In this document: in pieces, positions 26,883 through 39,667 of the stretch | Position numbering within the stretch: position 1 is the stretch's first letter | Layout of the letters: each line of letters starts with the position of its first letter | Origin: Synanceia verrucosa | Lineage: Eukaryota; Chordata; Actinopteri; Perciformes; Synanceiidae | Length of the DNA: 64,000 bases | Direction: 5' to 3' | Assembly: GCA_029721515.1 (NCBI GenBank) | Contig: CM056551.1 | Coordinates: forward strand, 24,600,437-24,664,436 | The notes under the pieces: model-generated | Databases searched by the model: none | The model's input: the letters and a program-made list of their open reading frames with translations, nothing else | What the model was told of the DNA's origin: nothing | Program-made: the position numbers and the translations under genes

Positions 26883-27680
26883 CCTCTCACAACAAACACG
26901 TCTGACTTCCAAGGTTATGGAGGTGTGGTAAAAAAAAAATATTATCACGGAGCAACAGCCAAAAGTTGTCCGTCCTTGGCTCTCGCTGGGCTGTCGGATC
27001 GCCCTGGGAGCTGTTGCTATATGTCCTCTCAGGTAAAGTCCTCTCTGTGGTGGAGTCGGTCTCCCCACCTGGACTGGTTCCGTGCAGGAACAAGTGGACT
27101 GAGCCGCTGGTCCTGTGCTGCTCCGCTCCGCTCCTACTGCAGAGAGCTGAGTGCGCTCAACGCTCCCTGACAGCTTCTGTCAAGCTCCCACTAGATGCGT
27201 AAACCACCACTTCCGGTCCATGCTTCCAAAATAAAATCACGCAATTAGTACATTAAAATGTGTTGCTTTGGAATCCTAATATGCTATGGTAAAAAAAGAA
27301 CAACAATGCATGACATGTTACAGGTAATAATATATCTTGTTTCCATATAGGGTTGTCTTTATTGTAACATCAAATTGCAATGATTTAGCCATGAAAGTTT
27401 ATGTTAAATTTTCACTAGATAACTGTTTTGTAGGGGAATTATTTCTATATAAAGCAACACGGTATGTACTCCATGAATTAATTGTGGAAAAAAAGTGGAG
27501 CTTTTCTTTTGCAGGTGCAATCACCCTACATCCGGGTTAGGCGGTGCACATTGACGCAGCGTCAAGGACACTTTGGCTCATCGGAGGATGCGCGCTTCAC
27601 GGTCGGTCAGTAAACCGACTGGGGCGCTGTCTCACTGATGGAGACAAGTCTTCCTCCTCACGAAGAGCACCATCAAGTAG
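26883..27680 (-). promoter_or_regulatory. Probable 5'UTR and CpG-enriched promoter of the signal-peptide gene
   Basis: CpG dinucleotides are frequent between about 26820 and 27220 (roughly 20 by eye) and again at 27530-27660 (about 11 in 105 bp). The surrounding DNA is AT-rich and CpG-poor. An ETS-type site (CCGGAAGT on the minus strand) lies at 27209-27216. No TATA box is evident. The minus strand has no ATG between 26883 and 27218, consistent with a clean leader. The transcription start cannot be placed; somewhere in 27100-27250 is the likeliest guess. The second CpG cluster on the far side could be the rest of the island or a divergent start. Confidence 0.5.
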
Positions 27681-30600
27681 TCAGCTGGGGTTTGGACTTT
27701 AAATTGTGTATAATCTGTCTCTTTTGCCTTAACATCTTTTTTTCACTCAATTTTCTTTCAAGCCTGAGAAAGTTGGACAGCTGTGTCAAATACCTTCTCT
27801 CTGGAAAGTTTTGTTCAGATCAAGTATTCCTACCACAAGTTACCACGTTTTCATTCAGCATTTATGTATAGTCAATACTTGCTTACTTATTTACATCCAT
27901 AAATAAATTTCTCTCTGAGCTTCTGTGGACATCCTGTAAGCCTACATATTATCTCAATGAAGAGGCCCTCATCCTTATGTCTTTGTGTCTGTTGTTCCAG
28001 GAAAAGATGTGACAGAGCTGGTATGTGACATCAACACAACACAGTGGAACAACACAACACAACTAATTTGGATTTCAAGGATTATCAGAAGTAAACTGTG
28101 TCCATAAATACAACACGCTTATCACGACTCCTTGAATGACAGTGGAATATCACGAGTTCCACAGCTTGTTTTTCCAGTTGAAAAGTGACCTGATCTACGC
28201 AGTGAAATGACACATGACCTGATGGTCTTCCTGAAAGGTTAATGACCAGCCTGGTCTCTCATCCATACTGTACATCCATTCAGGCACCACACTGACAAGG
28301 CACTGATGAAACTAGAATGTAAACTGCTATCTCAAAGAGCACTGGCATTTTAAAAATTAGATTATTTTGCTCACGGGTGGCATCGCATTGATTCATGCAC
28401 CATGTGTGATATTTCAGTCACTGCTGATTGGATTTTGATGAAACTTGGGGCTAAATAAATCTGACAGTTGCACTTTCAAATGTACACTGGTTAACTCATG
28501 ATGGGGACAGTTACTACAGGTCAAATGCAGTGCCATTTTTAAATATGTATTTTGGGATGTGTTTTGGGATGTATTATTATTTGATAGCCAAAACAGGAGA
28601 GGGTTTGACTTTTCCACTGTGTTGGTTAGACCATTAGTCTGCTCTTGCAAGGAAAAATGCAATTTTGAATTTAATGTTCTCCTCAGGTAACATTTATTAT
28701 AGGTCAGAAATAAATCGTTAAAGAGAATGCATCATTTTTAAGGGACAACATGCACCCTGTTGAAAACTGTGCTTCAGTTTCTTATTTCAACATATTCAAT
28801 GAGAATTTTCCACAACTGATAAAAGAACAGGGCAAGGCGCCGACTTTAAGCTGATCATCACCCAGCATTTCATCGTTAGCAGCCTGACCTTGAGGTTTCC
28901 GAGCTCCTCGTCATGAATCAGAAGATATCTTGTCTCATGCTTTAATGTAGATAGAGACCCGAACTGTATTCATTTGGTCAAGACCTATAAATCATCCACA
29001 GTTGCAACAGTAAAAGTCTGCTATCACCTTCATGAGACGGCACCCTCTCTTCCTACATGCTGTCCTTTTACCTGCATGTATTACCTTCAGGAATTCAGTC
29101 TTTAATGAAATCACATAAACACCTGTTTTCAGTTGGACTAGCTAGTGCACAGTTACAACCATAAAACAGACACAAAAGTCCTCATTAGGCTTCAGCTTCA
29201 TGTGTGCAAGAAAAAGAGAGAGAGAAAGAGGTAGAGAGAGAAATCAAATGGCAGACATGATCAGAGAGGATTCACAGAGGCTTGCTGGTAAATCTGTACA
29301 CTAAATACAGTCCCCTTGACCCCCTCCTAGTGTCCGCTGCCAGTCGACACGCTGAACACAGCTCCTACAACTGTGTTCTGGAAATCCTCCACGCTAGCAT
29401 TTCTAAACCTCACCGCAGTCAGTCCTTCCAACTCAACTCCTCTCGTCCCCTTTGCCCTTGTCGACAGGCAGAGCTCAGACCAGTGAATCCTCCTCAGCTC
29501 ACATCCATCCTCATTTGGGCCACAGGGACTCATTTAGGATGAGCAACGGGCTGGAAAACACTGTGACCTTCTCATATTTTACTCATTTACTGCTGTTTTT
29601 ATTTCAGCAGCTAAAAATCGGGTGCCATGTTTTTATTTCTAGCTAAAGTTAGAGAGGAGTGACGATTTCTCTTCCAGCACCTTGAAGGACACGAGGCTAA
29701 AGACCCTTTAGGATCCGGAAGTTATCTGGAAACGAAACTTAATGGGTGACAAATCTATGAATTCAGCCTGAGAATGTATTATTGGCATGAAGCTTTATTA
29801 TCCTACCGTGCCCTCAGCGCTTTCATAACCACAATTTTAATGAGGTTAACCTCTTTAAAACGGTGGCTAAGGGGCTAATCACTTTTTTCTTCTTGGCTTG
29901 TCTGTGTTTCTATCAGCCTGCTCCCTCTCCCTTCGCATTCCCTTTGCCTCTCATAGGGGGGAGAAGAGGTTTTTCATATCCACTCGCTCCCTCTCTCATC
30001 TCCCATGTCTCCAGGTTCTCGCGCTCTCCTTCCTAATCAGACTGCTTGAGTCGTGTTCAAGGCCTCCCTCTTTCTCACTGCGCTCGCCACAAAGGCAGTC
30101 TATAACAAAGGCCTGAGGCAGAGAAAGAGAAAGAGAGACAGCAAAGGGAAGGAGGTGGTGGTTAGGAGGGTAGTGGTGGTAGTGGGAGGGGACGGGAGGG
30201 GAGGGGAGACGCAGAGCGGGATGGAAACAACGAGATAGTAAAGGAGATGGATGAAGAAAGTGGGAGAGACAGAGAGAGCGAGGGGCAGATTGAGACAGTA
30301 AGGAAGGCAAGCAACACTAAATTAGATGCTCTTGGAGAAGAGACAGTGAATTAATTCCAAAGAGAATATTGCATTGTGTCGTCTCTTCCCTTCCTGTCTC
30401 AGCGTTGGGAGTGCTGTGTTCCCCCAGCAGGCTTCTCTAGTTCTCTCCTCTCTCTTCTGTTAGTCCCAGGCCGTCCACACCACCGGCACCAGCAGCTCAT
30501 GCTTTCCCTCTTTTTGTCATCCTGCTCATTATTACAATTTTCTGCAGCAAATACAGCACTAACATCACAAACGCCAAAATGAGATTTTGATTGAGCTATG

Positions 30601-33600
30601 ATTGTGATGTTCAATTTAAAACTACTTTGAGCATTTGGGCATTATGTCATTGGAAATCAGACAAACTGCACAACCGCTGTAATAGCGCTGGGTATTTCAT
30701 ATCTAATAACTGTCAACGTATTGCTTTTACAGCGTCGCCCGTTGTGAATGAATGATACACTGCCTGACAAGGAACTCGCCCCCACTGTGTGACCATAATA
30801 ACGATGATCTGCCACTGTGAACCCATTCCCATCTGTTTCCGTATATCCAAGGCAGTGATGGTTCCCTAAACACTGGTACAAGCTAACCAACCTGCTTTTT
30901 TATTTAAACTATGGTTGGAAATCATAATATTTGGCTGGGTTTGCTGAGTAGTCAGCTATGCTCTGCTGACGTTCCACTCCACAGCGTTTTTGTCAGTTTG
31001 TGCTGAATGCATAATAGAGTGATATACAGCATATTGGCTTCCACTGAGTGATTGACATGAGCTTTCACACTATTCTAAACTTTCGTTCTTATAGCTGTTT
31101 AATTACCTATGAATTTAGCCTTCAGGCTTAGACATCTCTTTAACATCTGTCAGAAGCTGAATTAATGAGTAGTGTGCAAGTAATCCTATACATATACATC
31201 AGTATTAGCACATTTTCACTCCAAATCTTTAATTCAGTCAGCGTCTGAAAGTAATTTCATTTGGGTGCCAATAATACCAAATTTAGGATGTGAAAAGTAA
31301 GGTTTCAAATAATCAGATATTCTTCGTCTGGCTCCTTTTAACTGAACTCCATACCCCTCAAACCAAGAGGACTTAAAGTATCATGGTTTTATTTTAGCAG
31401 ACTCACGTTGAGCTTTTAACTGTTTTTAATTACAGACGGCTTTGTTTGTTCAGACTTTGAAGATTCAGATTGGATTACAGTTTGTCGAGACATGCAGATT
31501 TGGCTCACGTAATGTAACCGCTGGGATCGAGGTAGAATTACACCTGCCTGCATGTTAAAGACCTAACAGTTCTTCCACTCGGATTGAGCACATATTTTCC
31601 TCACTGGCTGAAACTTGGGAATTTATAGAGATGACACTCAACACTTCACATCAAAGTCTGCGTAAGCGCACGCTGCAATCGTGGCACACACAATTGCAAC
31701 CACATACTCCGATTACAAAACAGACATTGAGAAGACAAATACATGGTCACACTGATGAGTGCTTCTGTAAGTCTGTGAGTTGGATCCGATTCTCTGCAAC
31801 TCACATTCCACACCACAATGCCACATATCAACAAAAGCAAATGGCTTGGAAGGACTATATTTCTTGTGCAAAGATCGATATGCTGTTCCTCTGCATGCGA
31901 CAGCAGGATTTATAATGTATGTGAGTTATGAGGAAGTTCTCCCATCCATCCCCGACCACTCTGACCATTAATGACTTGAGCAAACACAAGACACCCACAG
32001 CCACTACCCTAAAAGACACCACCCCATAGGGAACCATCACAGTTGACAGAAAAATGCCCACTAAAGGTATAAGCCAGGACAAGAGGAGTCCTTCCTGAGT
32101 AAAAGGGTAACCTTGTTTTGCAGGGATCTTCAGTGAGTTAATTACAACTTGTTCCATTTGATTTCATTTGCATTTTAAATCAATCATCAGTTCCAATGTT
32201 GGCTGATTGATCGAATAAACATCCATGATATACTGGGGTATTTGGCACAGCTTTCCTTTGCATCTCTGCAGCTATAATGTACACATTTAACATAGCAGTG
32301 AGTTCATCTTTTGCTTTTAAACAGAACTTCTAGAAAATGCAGGTATTCCCGATGAGTATCTTTTCTCTTTTCTAACAGAAGCTATTAAAGATTTTTTTTT
32401 AGTATCAGCAGTGATGATAAATCTCGTCTGAAGTTTGCTTTTCAGCATTAAGCGGCAGCAGCTGGCCACAGTTCGCCCTCTGCACTGACCTCAGTCTAGA
32501 CAAACCTATTAAAATCGATTTAGCTTCAACCAGAAATATCTGGAAAGAACTTGAGTCACAAAGAAAGTGGGCTTTGATTTTCCTAACGTAAGAACTCCAA
32601 GAGGTTTGCTGTAAAGCTCATGTCTAAAGCTCATGGACACATGTGACTCGCTCTTTTTGTTTGGCCCAAAAGCAATTGACTCAATTGAGGGAATTGTTCG
32701 TCTGTGCCACGGTTGCCTGAAAATAAATAATTTCAGTGGTAGTATGTGAGGTTGAATGGTAAGGGCTTTCAGGTAGGAGACATCATGATTCAGTGAACTG
32801 CTTATAAAAGCATTTACTGGGGCTACTTAAAGTCTCTGTTCCAGTGGAACCATAGAAAGTATTTACTGACACCCAGAGGGTCTCACACATTATCAATCTG
32901 CACACAAAAGGCATTTGGGAATGGTACGAATGCATATTTGTGTGTTTATTGCTTGTTGCATTGTGTGTGTGGATTGTTTGCTTGTGTTTGTGTAGTATTT
33001 AAGTGTCATAAAGGTCATATAGACAAGAAAATAATCTGTTTATGATAGTCTCTTTAGAACACTAAAATGATTGTTAAATACTGCAAAGGATGCCTGAACT
33101 ACCCATTTAATCAACATGGATGAGTACTTAAACGGTGTATTTAAAGTATATTTATAGATGTCTAACTATTTCTTTAACACTAAGAGACCTTTTTATTTAC
33201 TTTTCTTTTTACTTTTTATTATTATTAATGTGCATGAATTGTTCCAGATATTAACCCAAAAATCAAATCTAATGCTATTTCTTTTTTTTCTTTTTTTTTT
33301 TTTAAATATAGTTCCTTATTAAATCAACTTTGCTTCTGTAACACTTTAGATTTCCAGTTTTTGGGACCAATGAAGGATTCAGCACCTAGTAGTGTGTTAC
33401 CCATTTGACTCAGAGTATGAGTAAATATTTCTGTGTCTATGAGCACTCAACAACACTGTTTTTCCCTCCCACTGACCAAACATGATGACGAAGACAGTCA
33501 TGATGATACATCTTCAGCAAAAGCACATGCAGTCACTCTGTGGGTGGAAAAGGAGGAGATGAAAGAGAGAAACCAGAGGTGACAACAAGCATCAAGCTTT

Positions 33601-35921
33601 GTGGGAGGATGTTCAGTTCTGATTAACTTATTCTTGCAAACATTTGAGCAACTCAATGGCTATTATACGCCATATTATTGAATGTCTTTACAAAAGTATA
33701 TTTAAAGGTAGGTCAGTAACATACAAAAATGCTGTGACTTCAAACAATTTGAAAAAGAAATGTGCAAAGAATGTTCCAGTGTAAGTTTCTCTGCATACGT
33801 TCCAAACTGGGACCTCAGCTATCATGGAAACAAGCATTCAACAAGCTACTGCCCTTGTATAAGCATGCTACAGAAACATTCCCTCAGCTGGTATTGATAA
33901 AGAATAATGCCCTGAAGACCAGCATCCTTGAAAAGCTGCCTTTTCATGATAGGCAATCAAGAGCTATTTAGTTTTCAACCCTAGCCCAAAAAATGTAAAT
34001 CAATCAAAAATGCAGAATATAGACATTATGGACTCCGCAAGTTTATTCATAGAGACATCGGGAAGGTAAATGTTAAAGATTAATCCCTGCATCGTTATCG
34101 ACTGCCTTGGCAAAAACTATTAAATGCTCAATAAGTTAAGCAGGCTAGGATGGCCGCTGACATGACACCATTGGTCCCTTGGTGAGAATCAATATATTGA
34201 CCCTGTTTCCGGACCTCTTTTCCTCCATGGACCCTTCCACCATCACGTGAACTGAGATTGAATACTGTAATATGATAGCTGTCAAGGAATGTTTGTGTCC
34301 ATTCTCACCCAGCCAGGCATATAACAGCAATGTTTATGCACCCCCCACTGGAATATGTAAATAATTCAGAGGTTATGTAAAGGATTGTCTTGGCTGTGCC
34401 TGTGTCAGGCAGTGAGAAACTCTCTGCTAGGTGAAGAAGGATTTCCAATGTCCTCATCTCTCTCTTTACAAAGCAGTGCACTTGACATTTTTCCATTCAA
34501 AACTGCATCCAGGCTCTGATCTCATAGAAATGATTATATAGCAAAGCAACATATAACTACTGTGAGTCACAGATGCTCCATCAATATAGCAGAACCTGAG
34601 CAGGAAAAAGTTTTGTCTGCATCCCCACTACCACATACATCTGCATATAAAATATGTGTCAGTAATTAGGTGAACTATGGTACTTAAGTACACACATGCG
34701 GGTTATCGTTTTTCTCCATATGGTTGATGAGTACACTCGGTAACTTATATTACTAACAATAAGTTAGGGATATTGTGAGGTCCTCTGTGGATTTCATTCA
34801 TAAGGAGTCTGTTTCACTTCAGTGCTTTTTGGGATAGGGAGGCAATTGTATTAAGGTGGTAGACACCTCATTTTATGGTTTACATTGAATGATCTCACTG
34901 TGTACAGTGCACCTTACATATTGGGGCCAATACAAAAAATAAGGAAACACAGCCCTTTTTAATGTGGCATCAGTTTCAATATTTTGGGGTTACAAAAAGC
35001 TATAATTGTCAGTAAGTCATTCCCAGTTCATCATTCAAGCAGCCATGATGATGTGCATGCATACACATACTTATTCTGCATACAAGCAGTGAATCTTTCC
35101 AAAAGTCAGTTCTGGGTAAACAAATGATCTGAATTTGACGTCAAGAGAACGTCTGTCAAACCGCTGCCTATATGACAAACTCACTTATAAACTTTGAGTG
35201 GTTCAGTACTAATGAACCCTCAAAGTGTCTAATGAAATGGAGACCATACAAAGAAACCAAGTGCATGTTTTTTTGCATTACTGTTATGTAAATGATTTGA
35301 TTGGAGCACATTTCAAAACAGTAGAATTGTATTGAATTGATTGCATTTTAAAATCCTCTCATTTTTCATACAAATTAAATCCATTGTACGATCAAACACA
35401 GGTTTGGGCTAAAGAGTGTCCCACATTGTCCCAGAGTGTCCTCAGTGTGTCCAGACTGTGTTGGGGACTTTGGATTGACTGATCGAATCTGGGGCGTTTT
35501 TGGACATCACCTCCAGGCTTAATCCCAAGAATATGATCAGACTTAATTATATCAGCAAGGACATGAGCACCAGAGTCGGTCCAAACTGCTTGCCAAATTG
35601 TAATAATTTGTACTGTGTAATCAAGACAAGCCCAGAGTACAAACAGTCCTGGCAGAGGACTCGACCCTCCCTACAAAGTGGTTCCTCCAGCTTCACCATT
35701 GAGAAGGTCTCTCATGACTGTAGACTAAACAGCAGGACAATTTGATCTTTGTCTTCCTGTTTTACATGTCGTTAATAATATGGCATAAAAAAATAAAGTA
35801 TAAAATATAAGAACCCACATATGGATTTTTAGTCTCTGTCCTGTTTTCATGATGATACAGAAAATTAAAACTTGATGTTTTGGCTGGGTTTACGTTTCGC
35901 AGGCGAGTATGAAAAACATTA
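27221..35921. other. Upstream intergenic DNA, no gene recognised
   Basis: AT-rich DNA without interpretable coding regions. It contains a (GA)n stretch (29211-29245), a duplicated attttgggatgt string (28551-28574), a purine-rich strand with quadruplex potential around 30110-30290, a T tract (33286-33303) and several GTGTCC strings around 35416-35455. Confidence 0.6.
30184..30206 (+). other. Potential G-quadruplex in purine-rich strand
   Basis: Five G runs (184-186, 188-191, 194-196, 198-201 and 203-206 after 30000) are separated by 1-2 nt loops. They sit inside a stretch of about 180 bp that is strongly purine-biased on the plus strand. Confidence 0.7.
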
Positions 35922-36361
35922 TTAACTCTTTGAGTGCCATTGATGTATTTCAACGTCAAAGTGTTTTTTTTTGGCAGTGGGTCACCAGTCGTGGTCTCCC
36001 GCAGCCTCTGAGTAATTTTGGGCCTTCTGGGAGATGTAGTCGGAGCATAAAGATGGTATACGCCTCAGAGATCAAAGCAGGAATTAGAGAGCAAAATAAA
36101 TGGAATCTGGACAAAAAGTGGTGAATTTGGTGAAAGTGGCCTCTATACTCTACCTCTGATAAAACAAGAATGGAAGAAAGTAAAAACAAACGTTTTTTTC
36201 ATGATGAAATAGAGAGTCTCTTCTTTCATTTGAGCTATTCAGTGTTTTCAGAGACATAGTACAAAATATTCTGTGGGTCTTGAAATATGACTCAAAATGG
36301 GCAAAAACACTGGCACAAGGTACATTCTGTTTTATAAAACAGCTGGCACTCAATGAGTTAA
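35922..36361 (+). mobile_element. piggyBac-like MITE, copy 2 (intact TTAA duplication)
   Basis: The element at 35926-36357 (432 bp) is flanked on both sides by an exact TTAA (35922-35925 and 36358-36361). It begins CTCTTTGAGTGCCATTGATG and ends CAGCTGGCACTCAATGAG, inverted repeats of about 14-16 bp with a mismatch. This copy defines the family boundaries. No transposase is encoded, so it would depend on an autonomous piggyBac-like element elsewhere. Confidence 0.88.
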
Positions 36362-39230
36362 TCACATGTTCAGTTGAACTAGAACAAAAACAAACTTGAA
36401 TAGATGACAACATGACACCAACTGTATTGAGATGAGCTCATGTACAGCGATGCAGCAACTGACACAATGAGAACCACTGACCTGAGAACAATCTGTAGTG
36501 TGGAACCAACAAAAGTATGCAGGCTCCACATGTTTGGATCACGCTCTTGTTTTCTCATGAAGTGTTGGCAGTACTTATGAGACTCTGGGGAGTTACTTCC
36601 TCAACTGGGCTGCGTGTTTTTCTACTATCTGAGGAATCACAGCTGTTTTCCATTAGAGGGTAAATCTACATGCTTTTGGGAATTTACAGGGGTTTTGTTT
36701 TTGGTGTCAGATGCGATGCTGGCATGTGAGGAATATCAAAATACAACTCATAAGAGGTATAATCTATAGGACGAGTATCAAATGTGGTTTAATCCACTGT
36801 GTGCGTGCAAAGGAGAACACACTATAATTATAATTTGTCACATGCTTTTATAATTGGAGTAAAAATTAGAGAACAAAACTGTTAATGGGATAAAAGGCAG
36901 TTTTTATGACAACAATTTGGACTGCACATTGCTACTATGAGCACATCAGAGACCCAGAGATGAGCGTAAGCAGTCTCAATCCCCAAAGCTTTTTATTGTG
37001 GAAAATGAATTCCCTGTTGAACACACAACATCTCACTGATGAGTAACTGTTCTGTTTAGCTGTCGCCTCTGAACCTCTCCTTTGAATGCTCACTGTTTTG
37101 TCTGAAATAAAACACATTTTTCTAATCTTGCCAGGAAGTCTGTCTCTTCTTTATTGAATCCTACCTTCTCATTTTCGCCCTTGTAGATTTCTGTTTGACT
37201 GATCTGTCTCCCATGCCAACAACACAGTACGCACATATAAACATGTCTAGCACTGGCGATGCTCAAGCCCTCTCTCTCTCGTTGCCTGTCAGCACATCTG
37301 CCATTGTCTCTCTTTATAGTCTTTCTCTTTTTTTCCTAGGGATTGTCACCCAGGAGAGACGTCCCTGCATCTGTTCTAGGTCACCGTGAACCTGAACATG
37401 TAGCAGTCGGCTATCCTCCACCAACCAGATCACAGGGTCACACTCGAATTCTGTATAAGCTATAAAACGACTTTGGGAAAAACATAAACTTCATCTGAGG
37501 TGACAAGGAGTAGATGCATTGAAGAGAGAGCATCGACAGTTCAGTTGCTCTCCTTTGTTAGATGGACGTTTTCCCCATGGCATTGATGGGAGAGGATGAA
37601 TAATGAATGGGGATTTCTGCTGTTTAGGTTATTCCCACCTGGAGTATCATGCTGTGTCACAATAATGAGAGCAATGTAAAACAAACCCAAATGTTATTCT
37701 GCTCAGTGTCTTTAAAAATCATTAAAATCATCACATTAATGACGACTTGATCGCCATGCTTCCAATTTGTCATATATATTGCAGTGTGCTAATCATGTAG
37801 TGTACTGTACTGTAGTTAATGTATAGTACTTTGTATATGTATTATGTGTTTTTTTTTTGTGATATTAACATTTTCTCTGGAGCAATTTACAGGCTGTCAT
37901 TATCAGAAAGGTTTCACAATTCACAGCTTCTCTTGCAAGTGATTCATTATGTAAGATTAGAAAAGATTAGGCATGTATTTACATTATACCAACATATTAG
38001 ATGGTAAAAATAATTTGAAATACAGTGAAACCTGAATCTAGAAAACTAGTGAGTGTGCTTGTAAGCAACTAGCATAACACACTTTACTCTGAAAAGTAGA
38101 TGCCATGTTGTAACAGGGAAGAAGAACATGTTTTCCATTTTATACATGGAGTGAAATGCTAAATCTGCGGAGAAGTCTCCCTGCTTCTCTTGACTGAAAT
38201 ATAAATGTGGCTAATAATACACACCAAACAAATGTTTGACAGTCTTTAAAACACAAATTTGCGAGTAATGATGTGTTTTTATGTTTTTACTCATCTTGAG
38301 GCCCAGAAATAACTTTAGCGATCCACAAACAGTACGTGCACCACACACAATAAACAAGACAAAGAATCATAACTAGCAGGTCCAAAATATTTAAAATGAC
38401 TTTATTTCTCTCATCCTGTGACACTAATTCACTTTAGGAAATGAGAGAAACTTTCAGGTGTATGCTCTATGTAATCAACTCTCGCTGGAATGAATGAGCA
38501 GCCATGTTTGAATATCTCATTCATTGTGTAATGCATTCATGTATCTACTTCAATCCAAACCCACCATCGGATCTGGCAGCATATCGCTTGAAGAAGACTC
38601 GTCAAGGGAATGAAGTGGCACTCATGACTGAGTGCCACTTCAAACCCTGGAAACGTGTGCTTCCCTGCCCACTTCATTTTCAGTTAGGGTGGCTCATTTC
38701 CAGGGGGTCTGCATGCATAATGTCACATCACCACCGAGCATGTTGCAATATCCAGTCACCTATTTTCTGTCTCAGATTGATAAGTCACCAGCAGCAGCAG
38801 CCTCATTCACATTGATGCCTTGTGGCTCGGTTGTTTCTTCACCTGAGAACAAGCTGTCGCTAGACAAATTTGAAAATCGGCCAGATGATTCAGGGGATTC
38901 TAGTTTAGTACCTCTTGTGCTTATCAAAATTCATTTCTGTCAAAGTTAATGCACTGTGCAAAAAGTTTATTTAATTGCATTTTTATCTGGCCAGGTGCCA
39001 GTCATGCCTTTTGGGACTGGCTACAGCACTGTACGTGCATTAAAGGGACTTTCTTGGTCTAAATTAAGTCTCATGCTGTGAGCTTGTTGGGGTAACGAGA
39101 CAGTCCAAGAGGAAGTGTTGCCTTAGAGGCTGAACTCAGCCTACAAGCCAGATTAGCAAAGACACTAATTAGGATGTAAACAACGAAATGGTGTAAGAGT
39201 GAGAAATAATGGTGAACTCGGTGGTGACAA
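36362..39230. other. No gene recognised
   Basis: Unremarkable AT-rich DNA apart from the hairpin at 38611-38642. Runs of TC around 37270-37335 and a T tract at 37849-37858 are low complexity. Confidence 0.6.
38611..38642. repeat. Perfect 14-bp-arm hairpin with 4-nt loop
   Basis: TGAAGTGGCACTCA (38611-38624) and TGAGTGCCACTTCA (38629-38642) are exact reverse complements around TGAC. The inner 9 bp of each arm (TGGCACTCA/TGAGTGCCA) equal the terminal core of the piggyBac-like MITE family in this window, but no TTAA or other MITE sequence is present. Confidence 0.8.
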
Positions 39231-39667
39231 TTAACACATTGAGTGCCATTGACGTTTCTTTGGCATTGGGTCGCCAATCTCAGTCTCCCGTAGTGTGTGA
39301 TTAATGGTGGGGCTTCTGGGAGATGTAGTGAGAACATAAAGAGATGGTATAAACCACAGAGATCAAAGCAGGAAGTGGAGACGACCGCGATTAGAGAGCA
39401 AAATAGACAGATTCTAGACAAAAAGTTGTGTTTTTGGTGAAAGTGGCCTCAACTCCACGTCTGATAAAACAAGAATGGAACAAGGTAAAAACAAGGAACA
39501 AGGTTGTTTTCATGATGAAATAGAGAGTCTCTTCTTTCATTCGAGCTATTCAGTGTTTTCAGAATCATAGTACAAAATATTCTGTGGGTCTTGAAATATG
39601 ACTCAAAATTGGCAACTGGTACATGGCACTTTCAGTTTTGTAAAACGGCTGGCTCTGAGTGAGTTAT
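39231..39667 (+). mobile_element. piggyBac-like MITE, copy 3
   Basis: The element at 39235-39663 (429 bp) is preceded by TTAA (39231-39234) and followed by TTAT (39664-39667). The left end CACATTGAGTGCCATTGACG and right end GGCTGGCTCTGAGTGAG have decayed. The interior is collinear with copy 2. Confidence 0.83.

Noticed and set aside
26799..27068. Longer version of the signal-peptide frame reaching upstream to 27068
   Set aside because: The apparent upstream start at 27068 is a GTG, not ATG. The ATG at 26882 starts exactly at a signal peptide and has a good Kozak context. The part beyond 26819 reads through a consensus splice donor.
26887..27093. Possible upstream open frame in the leader, ending 4 nt before the main ATG
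   Set aside because: It begins with TTG. There is no ATG on this strand between 26883 and 27218, so a conventional uORF is not supported.
36150..36413. Similar short minus-strand frames in several places (21477, 36150, 56151) that look like a conserved protein family
   Set aside because: They are the same stretch of the non-autonomous MITE family translated in each copy. The frames contain different breaks and there is no transposase motif.
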